Source: JAGFIY01 sp964499285
GTDB lineage: Bacteria > Bacteroidota > Ignavibacteria > Ignavibacteriales > Melioribacteraceae
NCBI GenBank assembly: GCA_964499285.1
Contig: CAZCLA010000019.1
Span: forward strand, 1 to 56,161
Direction of reading: 5' to 3'
Length of the DNA: 56,161 bases
Part shown: piece by piece, positions 17,509-26,108 of the stretch
How the letters are laid out: each line of letters opens with the position of its first letter
How positions within the stretch are numbered: the stretch's first letter is position 1
Position numbers and translations under genes: made by a program
Notes under the pieces: model-generated
Seen by the model: the letters and a program-made list of their open reading frames with translations, nothing else
Database searches by the model: none
What the model was told of the DNA's origin: nothing

Positions 17509-19494
17509 TTACTCCGATTTAAAAATCATTTTCGATATTGTTTTACCAAATATTTCTATGTCGAGCCAAATGTTTTGATTTTTCGCATAGTAAAGATTTA
17601 ATTTTTTTATTTCATCTTGATCTGAATGATGTATATCTTCAACGTACCAAAGACCGGTCAAACCAACTTTTCCTAAGTAGATTTTATTTCTTGAATCATC
17701 CTTATCGATTCCCACAAAACTTTTTTTACCCAAAAGAACAGCGAAAACTCCTCTCAAAAAATTCTGAGCATCAGTTTTTCTGCGAAAAAAATTTGTAAGA
17801 ATGTACAGCAGAGGATAAAGCAATAATAAAACAAGAGATGTAAATTTATCAAAAATCCACTTAGTTGTTTTATGAACCGGCGCAGAAATATTGTATTCAA
17901 TCTTCATCAGCGATATATCATCGAGGATAGAAAACGTAGATTTTCCTACAACAAAATCCAACTCGCTGCCTGCAACAAGAAATTGAGTGGTTCCCGATCC
18001 GCTCAAAGCAATAGTTCTAAAAATTTCATTATAAGATAACGCTTTTGAATTAAATATGACGGTATCAATTTTTTGCTCGGAAATTGTTTTGTTAATCGTA
18101 TCAATTGAACTGATGATCTCTATATTTTCAATTTTTTTGCCCAAATCTTTTTTTGAGGAACTGACTAGACCCACTATCTCATTAAGGTTAGACAAACTTT
18201 TTCGCAGTTTTCGTATTAGATCTTCAGAGCCTGTTTCTCCTGTAACAATCAATGTTCTTTGCTTTTTCGAATCAGCTGCAATTCCAATTTTAAAGACCAA
18301 CTTAAAGATTATTCGCCAAGAACTGAGCACGATAAATAATATCGTATAATTTATTAACAAAACGGCTCTACTGAATGCAAACTGTTTGAAGAAAAACGTA
18401 AGTGCTGCAAGAAACAACATTCCTGCAAAAAGAGCGACAACCAGCTTTAGAATCGATAGATTTTTTTTCTGATATACTCCAATTAAAATAGAGATGATGA
18501 ATTGAATTATTCCCGGAACAATGTAGACGTAAGGAATCACGAAATCAGGAAAGCCGGGCCATTTTTCGTTTGCATAAATTGATTCCGCCTCCATCAAAGC
18601 AAAAATATATATCAGCAAATCCAGAAAAATTGCAAAGAGCGGAAGTTTGTACAAATTGAGAAGAGCAGCGGTTTTTCTAAGTGTAATTGCAAATCTTAAC
18701 ATCCAACCTACAAGAAACGAAGCTGTAAAATGCTTTCGTACGAACAACTGCATTGCCTGATAGAAAATTTTTGTTTCGTCTATACTGCTCCTTTTTGTGC
18801 TTTCACCTTTGTAGTGGATAATCTCGGTTTCGTGAAAATAATATACCTTGAAGCCGGCTTTCTGTATACGATAACATAAATCTAAATCTTCTCCATACAT
18901 AAAAAACTGCTGATCGAATCCTCCTATTTCATCATAAACACTTTTCCTTATCATCATAAATGCACCCGATAATGCATCTACTTCGTAAGAATTATTTTCA
19001 TCCAGGTAGGTTAGATTGTACTTTGCAAAAATTTTAGAATTCGGAAAAAGTTTACTGAGTCCGACAACTTTTGTAAAAGATGTCCACGGACCGGGAAAAC
19101 TTCTCCTGCAAGCAAGTTGAAGAGATCCATCGGGGTTAAGCACTTTGCAGCCTGCTGATCCGATTGTAGAATCGGAATCCATCAATTCAATCATTTTTTC
19201 GAGTGTATCTTCTTTTACGATCGTATCGGGATTGATAAGAAGAAAATATTTCCCTTTCGCAATTTTTAGCGCTTGGTTATTTGCCGAACCGAAACCGACA
19301 TTATACTTGTTTTCAATCAAATTTACTTCGGGAAATTTCGATTTGATTAGTTCAATACTTCCATCTTCGGAAGCATTATCGACAACAAAAATCTCGTGCG
19401 AAATATTTTTTGCTGCAGTACGAAGAGAGTGCAAGAGGTTCGCTAAAAATTCTTTAACGTTATAATTAACAATAATGATTGAAAGATCAAGCAT
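17509..19494 (-). CDS. GT2 glycosyltransferase fused to a degenerate sugar-phosphate transferase-like region
   Basis: A 661-residue fusion. Residues 1 to about 260 are a GT2 rhamnosyltransferase-like domain: SIIIVNYNVKEFLANLL, VDNASEDGS, the metal-binding variant LLINPDT, and GGFDQQFFMYGEDLDLCYR. About 270-400 is a cluster of membrane helices, and about 405-520 a nucleotide-binding-like module (RTLIVTGETGSEDLIRKL). The end resembles polyprenyl-phosphate sugar transferases: KWIFDKFTSLVLLLLYPLLY, then GLTGLWYV and LNLYYAKNQNIWLDIEI. Compared with the intact transferase next door, the central catalytic part is missing (the counterparts of KFRSM and RIDELPQ). Only the GT2 activity is therefore credible. 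It is immediately adjacent to the DPM1-like gene. Confidence 0.8.
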   Translation of the reverse strand: MLDLSIIIVNYNVKEFLANLLHSLRTAAKNISHEIFVVDNASEDGSIELIKSKFPEVNLIENKYNVGFGSANNQALKIAKGKYFLLINPDTIVKEDTLEKMIELMDSDSTIGSAGCKVLNPDGSLQLACRRSFPGPWTSFTKVVGLSKLFPNSKIFAKYNLTYLDENNSYEVDALSGAFMMIRKSVYDEIGGFDQQFFMYGEDLDLCYRIQKAGFKVYYFHETEIIHYKGESTKRSSIDETKIFYQAMQLFVRKHFTASFLVGWMLRFAITLRKTAALLNLYKLPLFAIFLDLLIYIFALMEAESIYANEKWPGFPDFVIPYVYIVPGIIQFIISILIGVYQKKNLSILKLVVALFAGMLFLAALTFFFKQFAFSRAVLLINYTILFIVLSSWRIIFKLVFKIGIAADSKKQRTLIVTGETGSEDLIRKLRKSLSNLNEIVGLVSSSKKDLGKKIENIEIISSIDTINKTISEQKIDTVIFNSKALSYNEIFRTIALSGSGTTQFLVAGSELDFVVGKSTFSILDDISLMKIEYNISAPVHKTTKWIFDKFTSLVLLLLYPLLYILTNFFRRKTDAQNFLRGVFAVLLGKKSFVGIDKDDSRNKIYLGKVGLTGLWYVEDIHHSDQDEIKKLNLYYAKNQNIWLDIEIFGKTISKMIFKSE

Positions 19495-20217
19495 CTATAT
19501 TTTCTTGTCTTTTGCCATTGCTTCAAATCTTAACTTCCAGACCATGAAAACAGCTTCGTAAACTATTTTTCGGGACATCTTTGATGAACCTTCAACACGG
19601 TCTGTAAATATTATCGGTGTTTCTTTAAGTTTGAATCCGTTCTTCCATGATTTGAAATTCATCTCGATCTGGAACGAATAGCCGTTGGAGTTAATTTTAT
19701 CAAGATCAATGGATTCTAGAACTTCGCGTCTAAAACATTTAAATCCTCCGGTAGAATCTTTAACAGGCAGTCCTGTAATTATTTTTGTATATATATTAGC
19801 GAAGTAGCTAAGCAGAAGCCGGCTTATCGGCCAATTAATAACATTAACCCCCTGAACGTATCTGCTGCCGATTACCAGATCGAATTCTTCCGCAAGTTCT
19901 AAAAATTTCTTTATTTCTTTTGGATCGTGGGAATAATCGGCATCCATTTGAACAGCCAATTCATAGCCATGCGCCAGCATATACTTAAACCCCGCAACAT
20001 AAGCTGTCCCTAAGCCCATCTTCTTTTCTCGTTCAATTACATGAATACGTTCGTCATTTTCTGAAAGAGATTTAACATAGTCACCGGTTCCGTCCGGGGA
20101 ATTATCATCAACCACGAGTACGTGAATTTCCGGATAAAGTTTAATTAAATCGGATATCAACAGTTCAATATTTTTCCGTTCGTTATATGTCGGGATTATG
20201 ACTATTGTTTTTTTCAT
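19495..20217 (-). CDS. Polyprenol-phosphate mannosyltransferase-like GT2
   Basis: A 240-residue GT2 enzyme of the dolichyl-phosphate mannose synthase (DPM1) type. It has no membrane helices, as in the soluble form. Motifs visible are IIPTYNERKNIELLI, VVDDNSPDGTGDYV, the metal-binding QMDADYSHDP, IGSRYVQG and STGGFKCFRREVL. It would load a sugar (mannose or a related one) from GDP-sugar onto undecaprenyl phosphate at the inner face of the membrane, to be used by a membrane glycosyltransferase. Its ATG is preceded by a short spacer of 11 bp from the sugar transferase gene. The sugar is inferred from the family and is not shown by the sequence. Confidence 0.9.
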   Translation of the reverse strand: MKKTIVIIPTYNERKNIELLISDLIKLYPEIHVLVVDDNSPDGTGDYVKSLSENDERIHVIEREKKMGLGTAYVAGFKYMLAHGYELAVQMDADYSHDPKEIKKFLELAEEFDLVIGSRYVQGVNVINWPISRLLLSYFANIYTKIITGLPVKDSTGGFKCFRREVLESIDLDKINSNGYSFQIEMNFKSWKNGFKLKETPIIFTDRVEGSSKMSRKIVYEAVFMVWKLRFEAMAKDKKI

Positions 20218-20228
20218 ATAATTCGATT

Positions 20229-21635
20229 TTAGTTTTCAAAATGACCTTTACCAAACAGAACAACAAAAACCGTTCGGAAAATAATTTTTATATCTAATCT
20301 TAAAGACATATTCTCAATATAAAAAAGATCGTAGTTTAATTTCGTTTTAACATCTTCTATTGATTCATCGTACTTGTGCTTCACCTGTGCCCAGCCAGTT
20401 ACTCCGGGACGAACTTTTAACCTTCTTTTATAATATGGAATTTCTTTTGAAAGCATATCCACAAAATATGGTCTTTCCGGACGAGGTCCCACCAAACTCA
20501 TTTCTCCTTTAAGTACGTTTATCATTTGAGGAAGTTCGTCAATTCTAACCTTTCTGATGAGCCTGCCAACTCTTGTAATTCGGGGATCATCTTTTATCGA
20601 CCAAACTGGTCCCGTCTTTGCCTCGGCATCCGAAACCATTGATCTAAATTTATAAACCATGAACTCATTCCCGTTCAGCCCGCTTCGTTCTTGTTTGAAA
20701 AACACCGGACCTTTCGAATCTAATTTGATAGCAATTGCAGTTAAAATAATTATTGGTGAGGTGATAATTAAGATCATGAACGAAGCAACTATATCCAGAA
20801 GACGTTTTGCTTTCTTTTCCCATTCGGGCATAAGCTGCGGCATAACGTCGATTAGCGGGAAACCGTAAATTTGAGTGACACGAGCTTGTCCATAAATTAT
20901 ATTGTACAAGTCTGGCACAATTTTAATTGATACATTTTTGTTTTCGCAATTAGTTATCACATTCATCATTATATCGTCTTCGTGTTTTTCAAGTGCGATG
21001 ATGATGTTTCTAACCTTATAATCGTCAATCCACTTTTCTACGTTTTTAACACTGTCAAGTACTTTAACATCTTTGTATCGCTTACCGACATTTTCATCTT
21101 TTACAGCAAGATAACCTTGAACATCCAATCCAAGCGATCTGAATTTTATTATTGAATCGTGAATTTTATGAGCAGTTGGATTGAATCCGATAATAAGTGC
21201 ATTTCTTCTACCAATTCCTTTAATAAGCAGACTTCTTTGAAAACTTCTTACGAACAATCTTCCGGATCCGACAAATGCAAGCAGAATTCCCCAATAGAGA
21301 AAAATTAAAAGTCTGTTAGAATCTGAGGTTCCGTGAATTGAATCATCATAAAGAATCACAACAAACAGGATAAATATTCCAACGAATGTGGATTTAAAAA
21401 GAGTGGAAAGTTCGTCAAACCTTGATAATGCAAACCAAGTTCTATACATCCCGACAAAAATGAAAAGAATCAGCCAGTATAGATATAATCCTGTTGAGGC
21501 GAGCCAATAACTTGGTTCGGAAAACATCTCGAACCAGCCAGTCTCTACTCGAATGAAGAAGAAGACAGCAACGGAAAGATTGATTGTTATAAAATCAACG
21601 AGCAGAATTAATATTTTCTCTAAGCGTTTATCCAA
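20229..21635 (-). CDS. Undecaprenyl-phosphate sugar phosphotransferase (initiating transferase, WcaJ/WbaP type)
   Basis: It is expected to start the glycan by transferring a sugar-1-phosphate from a nucleotide sugar to undecaprenyl phosphate. The 468 residues have four or five N-terminal membrane helices (about 8-125), then a nucleotide-binding-like module (RRNALIIGFNPTAHKIHD). A C-terminal catalytic domain from about 275 holds KRLLDIVASF, PVFFKQERSG, VYKFRSM, RKVRIDELPQ, SLVGPRPERP and VRPGVTGWAQV, all intact. The likely start is TTG at 21635, since no in-frame ATG occurs nearby and there is no clear Shine-Dalgarno. The 73-bp gap to lhgO is the largest in this part of the locus. Confidence 0.93.
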   Translation of the reverse strand: MDKRLEKILILLVDFITINLSVAVFFFIRVETGWFEMFSEPSYWLASTGLYLYWLILFIFVGMYRTWFALSRFDELSTLFKSTFVGIFILFVVILYDDSIHGTSDSNRLLIFLYWGILLAFVGSGRLFVRSFQRSLLIKGIGRRNALIIGFNPTAHKIHDSIIKFRSLGLDVQGYLAVKDENVGKRYKDVKVLDSVKNVEKWIDDYKVRNIIIALEKHEDDIMMNVITNCENKNVSIKIVPDLYNIIYGQARVTQIYGFPLIDVMPQLMPEWEKKAKRLLDIVASFMILIITSPIIILTAIAIKLDSKGPVFFKQERSGLNGNEFMVYKFRSMVSDAEAKTGPVWSIKDDPRITRVGRLIRKVRIDELPQMINVLKGEMSLVGPRPERPYFVDMLSKEIPYYKRRLKVRPGVTGWAQVKHKYDESIEDVKTKLNYDLFYIENMSLRLDIKIIFRTVFVVLFGKGHFEN

Positions 21636-21708
21636 ATCAGCTATAAAAATTATTAAAGTTATGCTATATACTAAATCCTCTTAAAAATTACACCGTAAGC
21701 GAGAGCGA

Positions 21709-22905
21709 CTAAACATTCAAATTCAATTTGGCAGCTATCGATTCGCCGATAGAAAACGCCGAAGTTGCTGCCGGTGAAGGAGCGTTGCACACGTGTAAAA
21801 CTCGAGAATTCTCGACAAAATAAAAATCATCCAATAGTTTTCCATCACTTGAACAAGCTTGCGCTCTTATTCCTGAATTACCCGGGATTAAATCGTCTTC
21901 AGAAATTTCGGGTATCAGTTTTTGAAGCGCTTTAACAAAAGCTTTTTTCGAGAATGACCTGTAAAACTCTCCTGCTCCGGTTTTCCAATATTTTTTTGCA
22001 ATTTTTAAAAAACCTTTGAATGCAACTGAATCGACTGTATCTTTCAAATTAAACGCAAGTTTTTCGTATCCCTCTCTGTCAAACGAGAAAACCGCATTTG
22101 GTCCTGCTTCGACCTTACCGTCAATCATTCTTGTAAAGTGAACGCCCAAAAACGGGAATTCCGGATCGGGTACCGGATAGATTAAGTTTTTAACCCGATG
22201 TTTAGCAGTGTCTTTAAGTTCGTAATATTCACCACGGAACGGAAGAATTTTTAACTCAAGATTTTTCTCGGTCCGTTTAGCAATCCTATCGGATTGTAAT
22301 CCGGCGCAACTAACGACATTTTCGGCTGAGAATGTTCCGGCATTAGTAAATACATTTACTTTCGACGAAGTCTGTTCTATGTTTTTGACTTTTTCACCGA
22401 ACATAAACTTGACGCCATTTTCGGTTAAAATTTCTTTTAACTTTTGTGAAACATCTTTGAAATCGATTATTCCCGTCTGCGGAACATGTATTGCTTTAAT
22501 TCCTGCAGCATAAGGTTCAATTTCAGCAAGTTCGGTTTCGTCGATTATTCTTAAGTTTTCAAGTCCGTTCTCAATTCCTCTTTTATAAATGTCATCAAGT
22601 ATAGGAAGTTCTTTTTCCTGTGTAGCGACAATAACTTTTCCGCAGATCTCATATTTGACATCATACTTATCACAAAATTGAAGTAATTTTTCATACCCTT
22701 TTCTACAATTAATTGCTTTTAAACTTCCCGGTTTGTAATAAATACCCGAATGAATAACCCCGCTGTTATGGCCGGTTTGATGTTTTGCTACATCATCTTC
22801 TTTTTCAAGCACAAGTAAAGATAAATTCGGATAAATTCGATTAATATTGTAAGCGGTTGCTAAACCGACAATACCCGCGCCTATGATAATGAAGTCATAT
22901 TTCAT
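21709..22905 (-). CDS. lhgO: L-2-hydroxyglutarate oxidase-like FAD enzyme
   Basis: A 398-residue FAD-dependent oxidoreductase of the DAO family. The N-terminal dinucleotide fold is YDFIIIGAGIVGLATAYNI, followed by the LhgO/YgaF signature HQTGHNSGVIHSGIYYKPGS. The C-terminus keeps SGIRAQACSSDGKLLDDF. LhgO oxidises L-2-hydroxyglutarate to 2-oxoglutarate and passes electrons to quinones. I chose the ATG at 22905, which overlaps the upstream stop as ATGA. An upstream start at 22929 would lie inside the neighbouring gene and spoil the family N-terminus. It sits between glycosyltransferase genes, so a link to glycan precursor chemistry is possible but unproven. Confidence 0.88.
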   Translation of the reverse strand: MKYDFIIIGAGIVGLATAYNINRIYPNLSLLVLEKEDDVAKHQTGHNSGVIHSGIYYKPGSLKAINCRKGYEKLLQFCDKYDVKYEICGKVIVATQEKELPILDDIYKRGIENGLENLRIIDETELAEIEPYAAGIKAIHVPQTGIIDFKDVSQKLKEILTENGVKFMFGEKVKNIEQTSSKVNVFTNAGTFSAENVVSCAGLQSDRIAKRTEKNLELKILPFRGEYYELKDTAKHRVKNLIYPVPDPEFPFLGVHFTRMIDGKVEAGPNAVFSFDREGYEKLAFNLKDTVDSVAFKGFLKIAKKYWKTGAGEFYRSFSKKAFVKALQKLIPEISEDDLIPGNSGIRAQACSSDGKLLDDFYFVENSRVLHVCNAPSPAATSAFSIGESIAAKLNLNV

Positions 22906-24080
22906 TGTGCTCTCTCCGTTGGATCCCAAATCACGGTATGTTTTCCCATAATGAATCTAATAAGTCCGGTTAAGATTGCCGCATTTGTTACAATAAAAAA
23001 GTACGGCAAAGAAAAAACTATGACCCTAAGCTTAAATTTATTTAAGACGAGTCCCAAGACTGCAAACAAATAAAAAATACACTGGAAATAAAGAAACACC
23101 AAATATCCGCTGTTGAAGAAGGACAGCAATAAGGTATCTACAAATAGTAATATCAGAAGTAATGGTAAAATCCACCTTGATATTCTATGAGAAAAAAAGG
23201 CATACGTAATTAGAGGTGTTTTAAGTAAAAGCTTCTTCCCAAAAAATAATAATGTTTGAAAATTTGTTGCTGAATACCTGGCTTTTCGCTTAAATTCTTC
23301 CCCTATTGTAACTCCGACACTTTCAAACGCAAGAGCATTTGAGCAATATTTTACTTTGTAGCCTTTTGCCAACACATTTAAAGAAACAAAAAGATCATCT
23401 GTGACTGCTTTATCAGTAGGTATATTATCAAACAAATCTTTTCTGATTGCAAACAGTGCTCCGTTTGCACCCATTAAAATTCCAAGTCTTCCCTCTCCAA
23501 TTTTAATACTTGTTTCGAAAGCCCAATACTTTGTTTCCTCAACACCTTCGCTTATATCCACTTTATTATCGAGAAGAACCAATTTTCCCGAAACCGCACC
23601 AATTTGTGGTGATGAGAATTCGGCTACAAGGTTTTTAATCGCATCTTTATGGAATATTGTGTTCGCATCCGAGAATACAATTATCTCTCCTTTAGATTTG
23701 GGGACTATGGAGTTTAAAATACCGGCTTTTCCCATTCTTTTAGAAGAGATAAATAGCTGAAGCCATGTATACTTATTCTCGAGTCTTTCGAGTATTTTAT
23801 TTGTATCGTCATTTGACAGATCTGATCCGGCGATTACTTGTATTTTATCAAAATCATAATTGAGCGAGGCTATATTCTCTATTCTCTCTTCAATCACTTT
23901 TTCCTCATTATACGCTGCAAACAAAATCGTGATATTCGGTAGTTGATTTTGAGGTGCGGCTTTAGCACTTCGTTTTTTACATAATGCGATTATGTTCATT
24001 ATAAGCGGATAGATGAGGAATGCATTTAGGATTACACCGAGAATAATGAAAAAGATTAATTGTAATATTTGGTAAATCAT
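22902..24080 (-). CDS. Membrane GT2 glycosyltransferase
   Basis: A 392-residue enzyme with one N-terminal membrane helix (about 5-30), a cytosolic GT-A domain and three or four C-terminal helices (about 290-380). This is the layout of processive or membrane-bound GT2 enzymes. Motifs are ITILFAAYNEEKVIEERI, IAGSDLSNDDT, the metal site VFSDANTIF, GAVSGKLVL, VTDDLFVSLNVLAKG and a KRKARYSAT stretch at the position of the QxxRW motif. It probably adds a sugar to a lipid-linked acceptor during glycan assembly. The 79-bp space upstream carries a small palindrome but no clear promoter. It overlaps lhgO by 4 bp. Confidence 0.88.
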   Translation of the reverse strand: MIYQILQLIFFIILGVILNAFLIYPLIMNIIALCKKRSAKAAPQNQLPNITILFAAYNEEKVIEERIENIASLNYDFDKIQVIAGSDLSNDDTNKILERLENKYTWLQLFISSKRMGKAGILNSIVPKSKGEIIVFSDANTIFHKDAIKNLVAEFSSPQIGAVSGKLVLLDNKVDISEGVEETKYWAFETSIKIGEGRLGILMGANGALFAIRKDLFDNIPTDKAVTDDLFVSLNVLAKGYKVKYCSNALAFESVGVTIGEEFKRKARYSATNFQTLLFFGKKLLLKTPLITYAFFSHRISRWILPLLLILLFVDTLLLSFFNSGYLVFLYFQCIFYLFAVLGLVLNKFKLRVIVFSLPYFFIVTNAAILTGLIRFIMGKHTVIWDPTERAQ

Positions 24081-24124
24081 ACCTTAAGTTATCATTAAAA
24101 TTATCAAATTGGGCTATGACATTA

Positions 24125-24141
24125 AATTCATTCAATGAATT
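24125..24141. repeat. 17-bp palindrome between two glycosyltransferase genes
   Basis: AATTCATT (24125-24132), one central base, and AATGAATT (24134-24141) form a perfect dyad in the 79-bp spacer. It is AT-rich and has no T-tail, so it is a poor terminator. It may be a binding site or chance. Confidence 0.3.
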
Positions 24142-24159
24142 GAATTAACTAATAATCTA

Positions 24160-25092
24160 TCAATCAAATTTATTTTCGGGATAAACAAACAACATCTTAA
24201 AATAATTTAAAGATTTTATTAACGTTTTTTTCTCTGCTTTAATTAAAGCAATGATCAAATACACTGGAATTCGAATTAATATTCCAGAAAAATGAATGAC
24301 GATAATCAACAAAAAATTAATTCCGTCGAAATGCTTTTGATAATATTGAATTTTTCCAATTGATAAATTTTTAAAATAAAACCATAAATCCTTTTTTTCG
24401 TTTGCGGTTTCATAATGTATCACCGAAGTGCCCGAATAAAAATAAACCTTTCCCCCTTTCTCGGAAAATCTTTTACAAAGATCAATGTCCTCGGAATAGA
24501 AAAAGAATCTCTCGTCAAATCCGCCTATTTTTTTCAACAAATCTGTCGAACAGAACATAAAGGCGCCTTTAACCGAGTCTATGCTTTGGATAGTATTAGT
24601 TTCGCTAAAACTTAAATGTGATTTAGAAAACGTTTTATTTTTGCGGAACATATATGAAAGGAAAAAACTTTCTGTAAATGTGTTCCATATATTTGGAAAT
24701 TGATATGCGGATTCTTGAATCGAACCATCCGGATTCAAGAGCTTTACTCCGACTATTAATTTTTCGTTTTTTTTATCAACTAGCTCAAGAATCCTTTCCA
24801 AGGAATTTTCAGTGAAAAAAATGTCATTATTAATTAGCAATGCATATTTTGTATCAACCAACTCTATTGCTTTGTTATTTGCTGCGGCAAAGCCTATGTT
24901 TTCATTGTTCTTGATTAACTTTATGTTTTCGTATTTATCGGAAATTTTACTTACATCACCCACAGAGTTATTATCCACAAGAATTATTTTATAATTATTC
25001 GCATCTAAGTGATTAAAGATTGACTGCAAACACTTTTCAAGTAGGTCAAATGAATTATAATTCACTATAATTATCGAAACCAATTTTTTCAC
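24160..25092 (-). CDS. GT2 glycosyltransferase (rhamnosyltransferase-like)
   Basis: A 310-residue GT2 enzyme resembling the N-terminal half of the fusion protein at 17509-19494. It shares VSIIIVNYNSFDLLEKCLQSI, IILVDNNSVGD, a metal-site LLINNDIFF, and GGFDERFFFYSEDIDLCKRF. A hydrophobic C-terminal segment (about 255-285) may hold it at the membrane. Such enzymes usually transfer rhamnose or another deoxysugar from dTDP-sugar, which would fit the presence of RfbB in the locus. Its start overlaps the stop of the methyltransferase gene by 4 bp. Confidence 0.88.
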   Translation of the reverse strand: MKKLVSIIIVNYNSFDLLEKCLQSIFNHLDANNYKIILVDNNSVGDVSKISDKYENIKLIKNNENIGFAAANNKAIELVDTKYALLINNDIFFTENSLERILELVDKKNEKLIVGVKLLNPDGSIQESAYQFPNIWNTFTESFFLSYMFRKNKTFSKSHLSFSETNTIQSIDSVKGAFMFCSTDLLKKIGGFDERFFFYSEDIDLCKRFSEKGGKVYFYSGTSVIHYETANEKKDLWFYFKNLSIGKIQYYQKHFDGINFLLIIVIHFSGILIRIPVYLIIALIKAEKKTLIKSLNYFKMLFVYPENKFD

Positions 25093-26099
25093 GAATTTTT
25101 CCTTAATACAACTGCGAGCGTCATGTCACGTTCTATGAAAATATTATAGAGAAAATTTGAAATATCTCTCACCGGTTTTACTTTATGCATCAAAAATCTA
25201 AAAAGATTTTTTGCTGAAGGATCAAATTTATTCCACTCAGGGGAGTAATTAATTTTTTCCCAATAATCATTTAACGAACCATTTTCCTTGATCAAAGAAG
25301 GTTCAATTAATTCTCTTCCTTGTCTTATGTATTTTATAAATCTGTTCTCGTTGCTCGGATAATATTTTGAGTAGCTAATTCTGCCACAAGCCAAGTTTAA
25401 TTGGTTGGATATCTTTTCGAAGCTATCTATACTCATCCAACTTAAGTGTACGGGAGGATGAGCAGTTCTCCAAATCTTTGCTCGTCTACTGAAATCTTTG
25501 TTTGGAGTCGTCAATAATAAACTTCCATCACTGTTAAGTAATTCTGATAAGTTTCTTACAAAATCAACCGGCGATTTCACATGTTCTATAACTTCGGCTG
25601 CGATTATCAAATCAAATTTTTCCTTAAGTAAATTTTTTAACTTGTCAGCCGGGGCTGCAATAAATTCACCCCCGAATAATCGTTGGGCTGTTTCAACCGC
25701 GTTGCGGGAAATATCTACACCTAACGCATAATAGCCTCTTTTTCTCAGTGCATGAGTTAAATAACCGTAGCCGCTGCCGACCTCTAAAATTTTTTTTACG
25801 CTTCTTTTTGGTAAGAATTGTTCGACCCCAAAATAGACCGAATCAATTTTTGCAAAGATTGAAAGTGGATCTTCTTCCTCATTAGCAATGCTGCAATATT
25901 TTTTATAACGATGATAGCCGAAGTGTTCGTTCACTGAATAAATTTTGTCATAGATTGTTTCATCAATTGAATTAGGATCAACAAAGTTTGTGTTACATTC
26001 GCTGCAATGATGAATATCGTAAAATGATCCCTCGACATATCCCGGATAATTTTCGAATATAAGTTCAGTGTTTTTGTTCGAACAGATAATACACTTCAA
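25089..26099 (-). CDS. Class I SAM-dependent methyltransferase
   Basis: A 336-residue protein. The N-terminus carries two Cys pairs (CIICSNKN and HHCSECNTNF) like a small zinc-binding motif seen in some sugar or polysaccharide methyltransferases. The SAM-binding core starts at about 120 with ILEVGSGYGYLTHALRKRG and continues with ALGVDIS, FDLIIAAEVIEHV and SLLLTTPNKDF. Its place between GT and flippase genes suggests that it methylates a sugar or caps the glycan. The acceptor is not visible from sequence. The spacing to the flippase stop is 9 bp. Confidence 0.88.
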   Translation of the reverse strand: MKCIICSNKNTELIFENYPGYVEGSFYDIHHCSECNTNFVDPNSIDETIYDKIYSVNEHFGYHRYKKYCSIANEEEDPLSIFAKIDSVYFGVEQFLPKRSVKKILEVGSGYGYLTHALRKRGYYALGVDISRNAVETAQRLFGGEFIAAPADKLKNLLKEKFDLIIAAEVIEHVKSPVDFVRNLSELLNSDGSLLLTTPNKDFSRRAKIWRTAHPPVHLSWMSIDSFEKISNQLNLACGRISYSKYYPSNENRFIKYIRQGRELIEPSLIKENGSLNDYWEKINYSPEWNKFDPSAKNLFRFLMHKVKPVRDISNFLYNIFIERDMTLAVVLRKNS

Positions 26100-26108
26100 T
26101 TCAACATC

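Noticed and set aside
24081..24159. A possible promoter in the 79-bp spacer before the membrane GT2 gene
   Set aside because: No pair of hexamers at a reasonable spacing was found. The palindrome alone is not enough.
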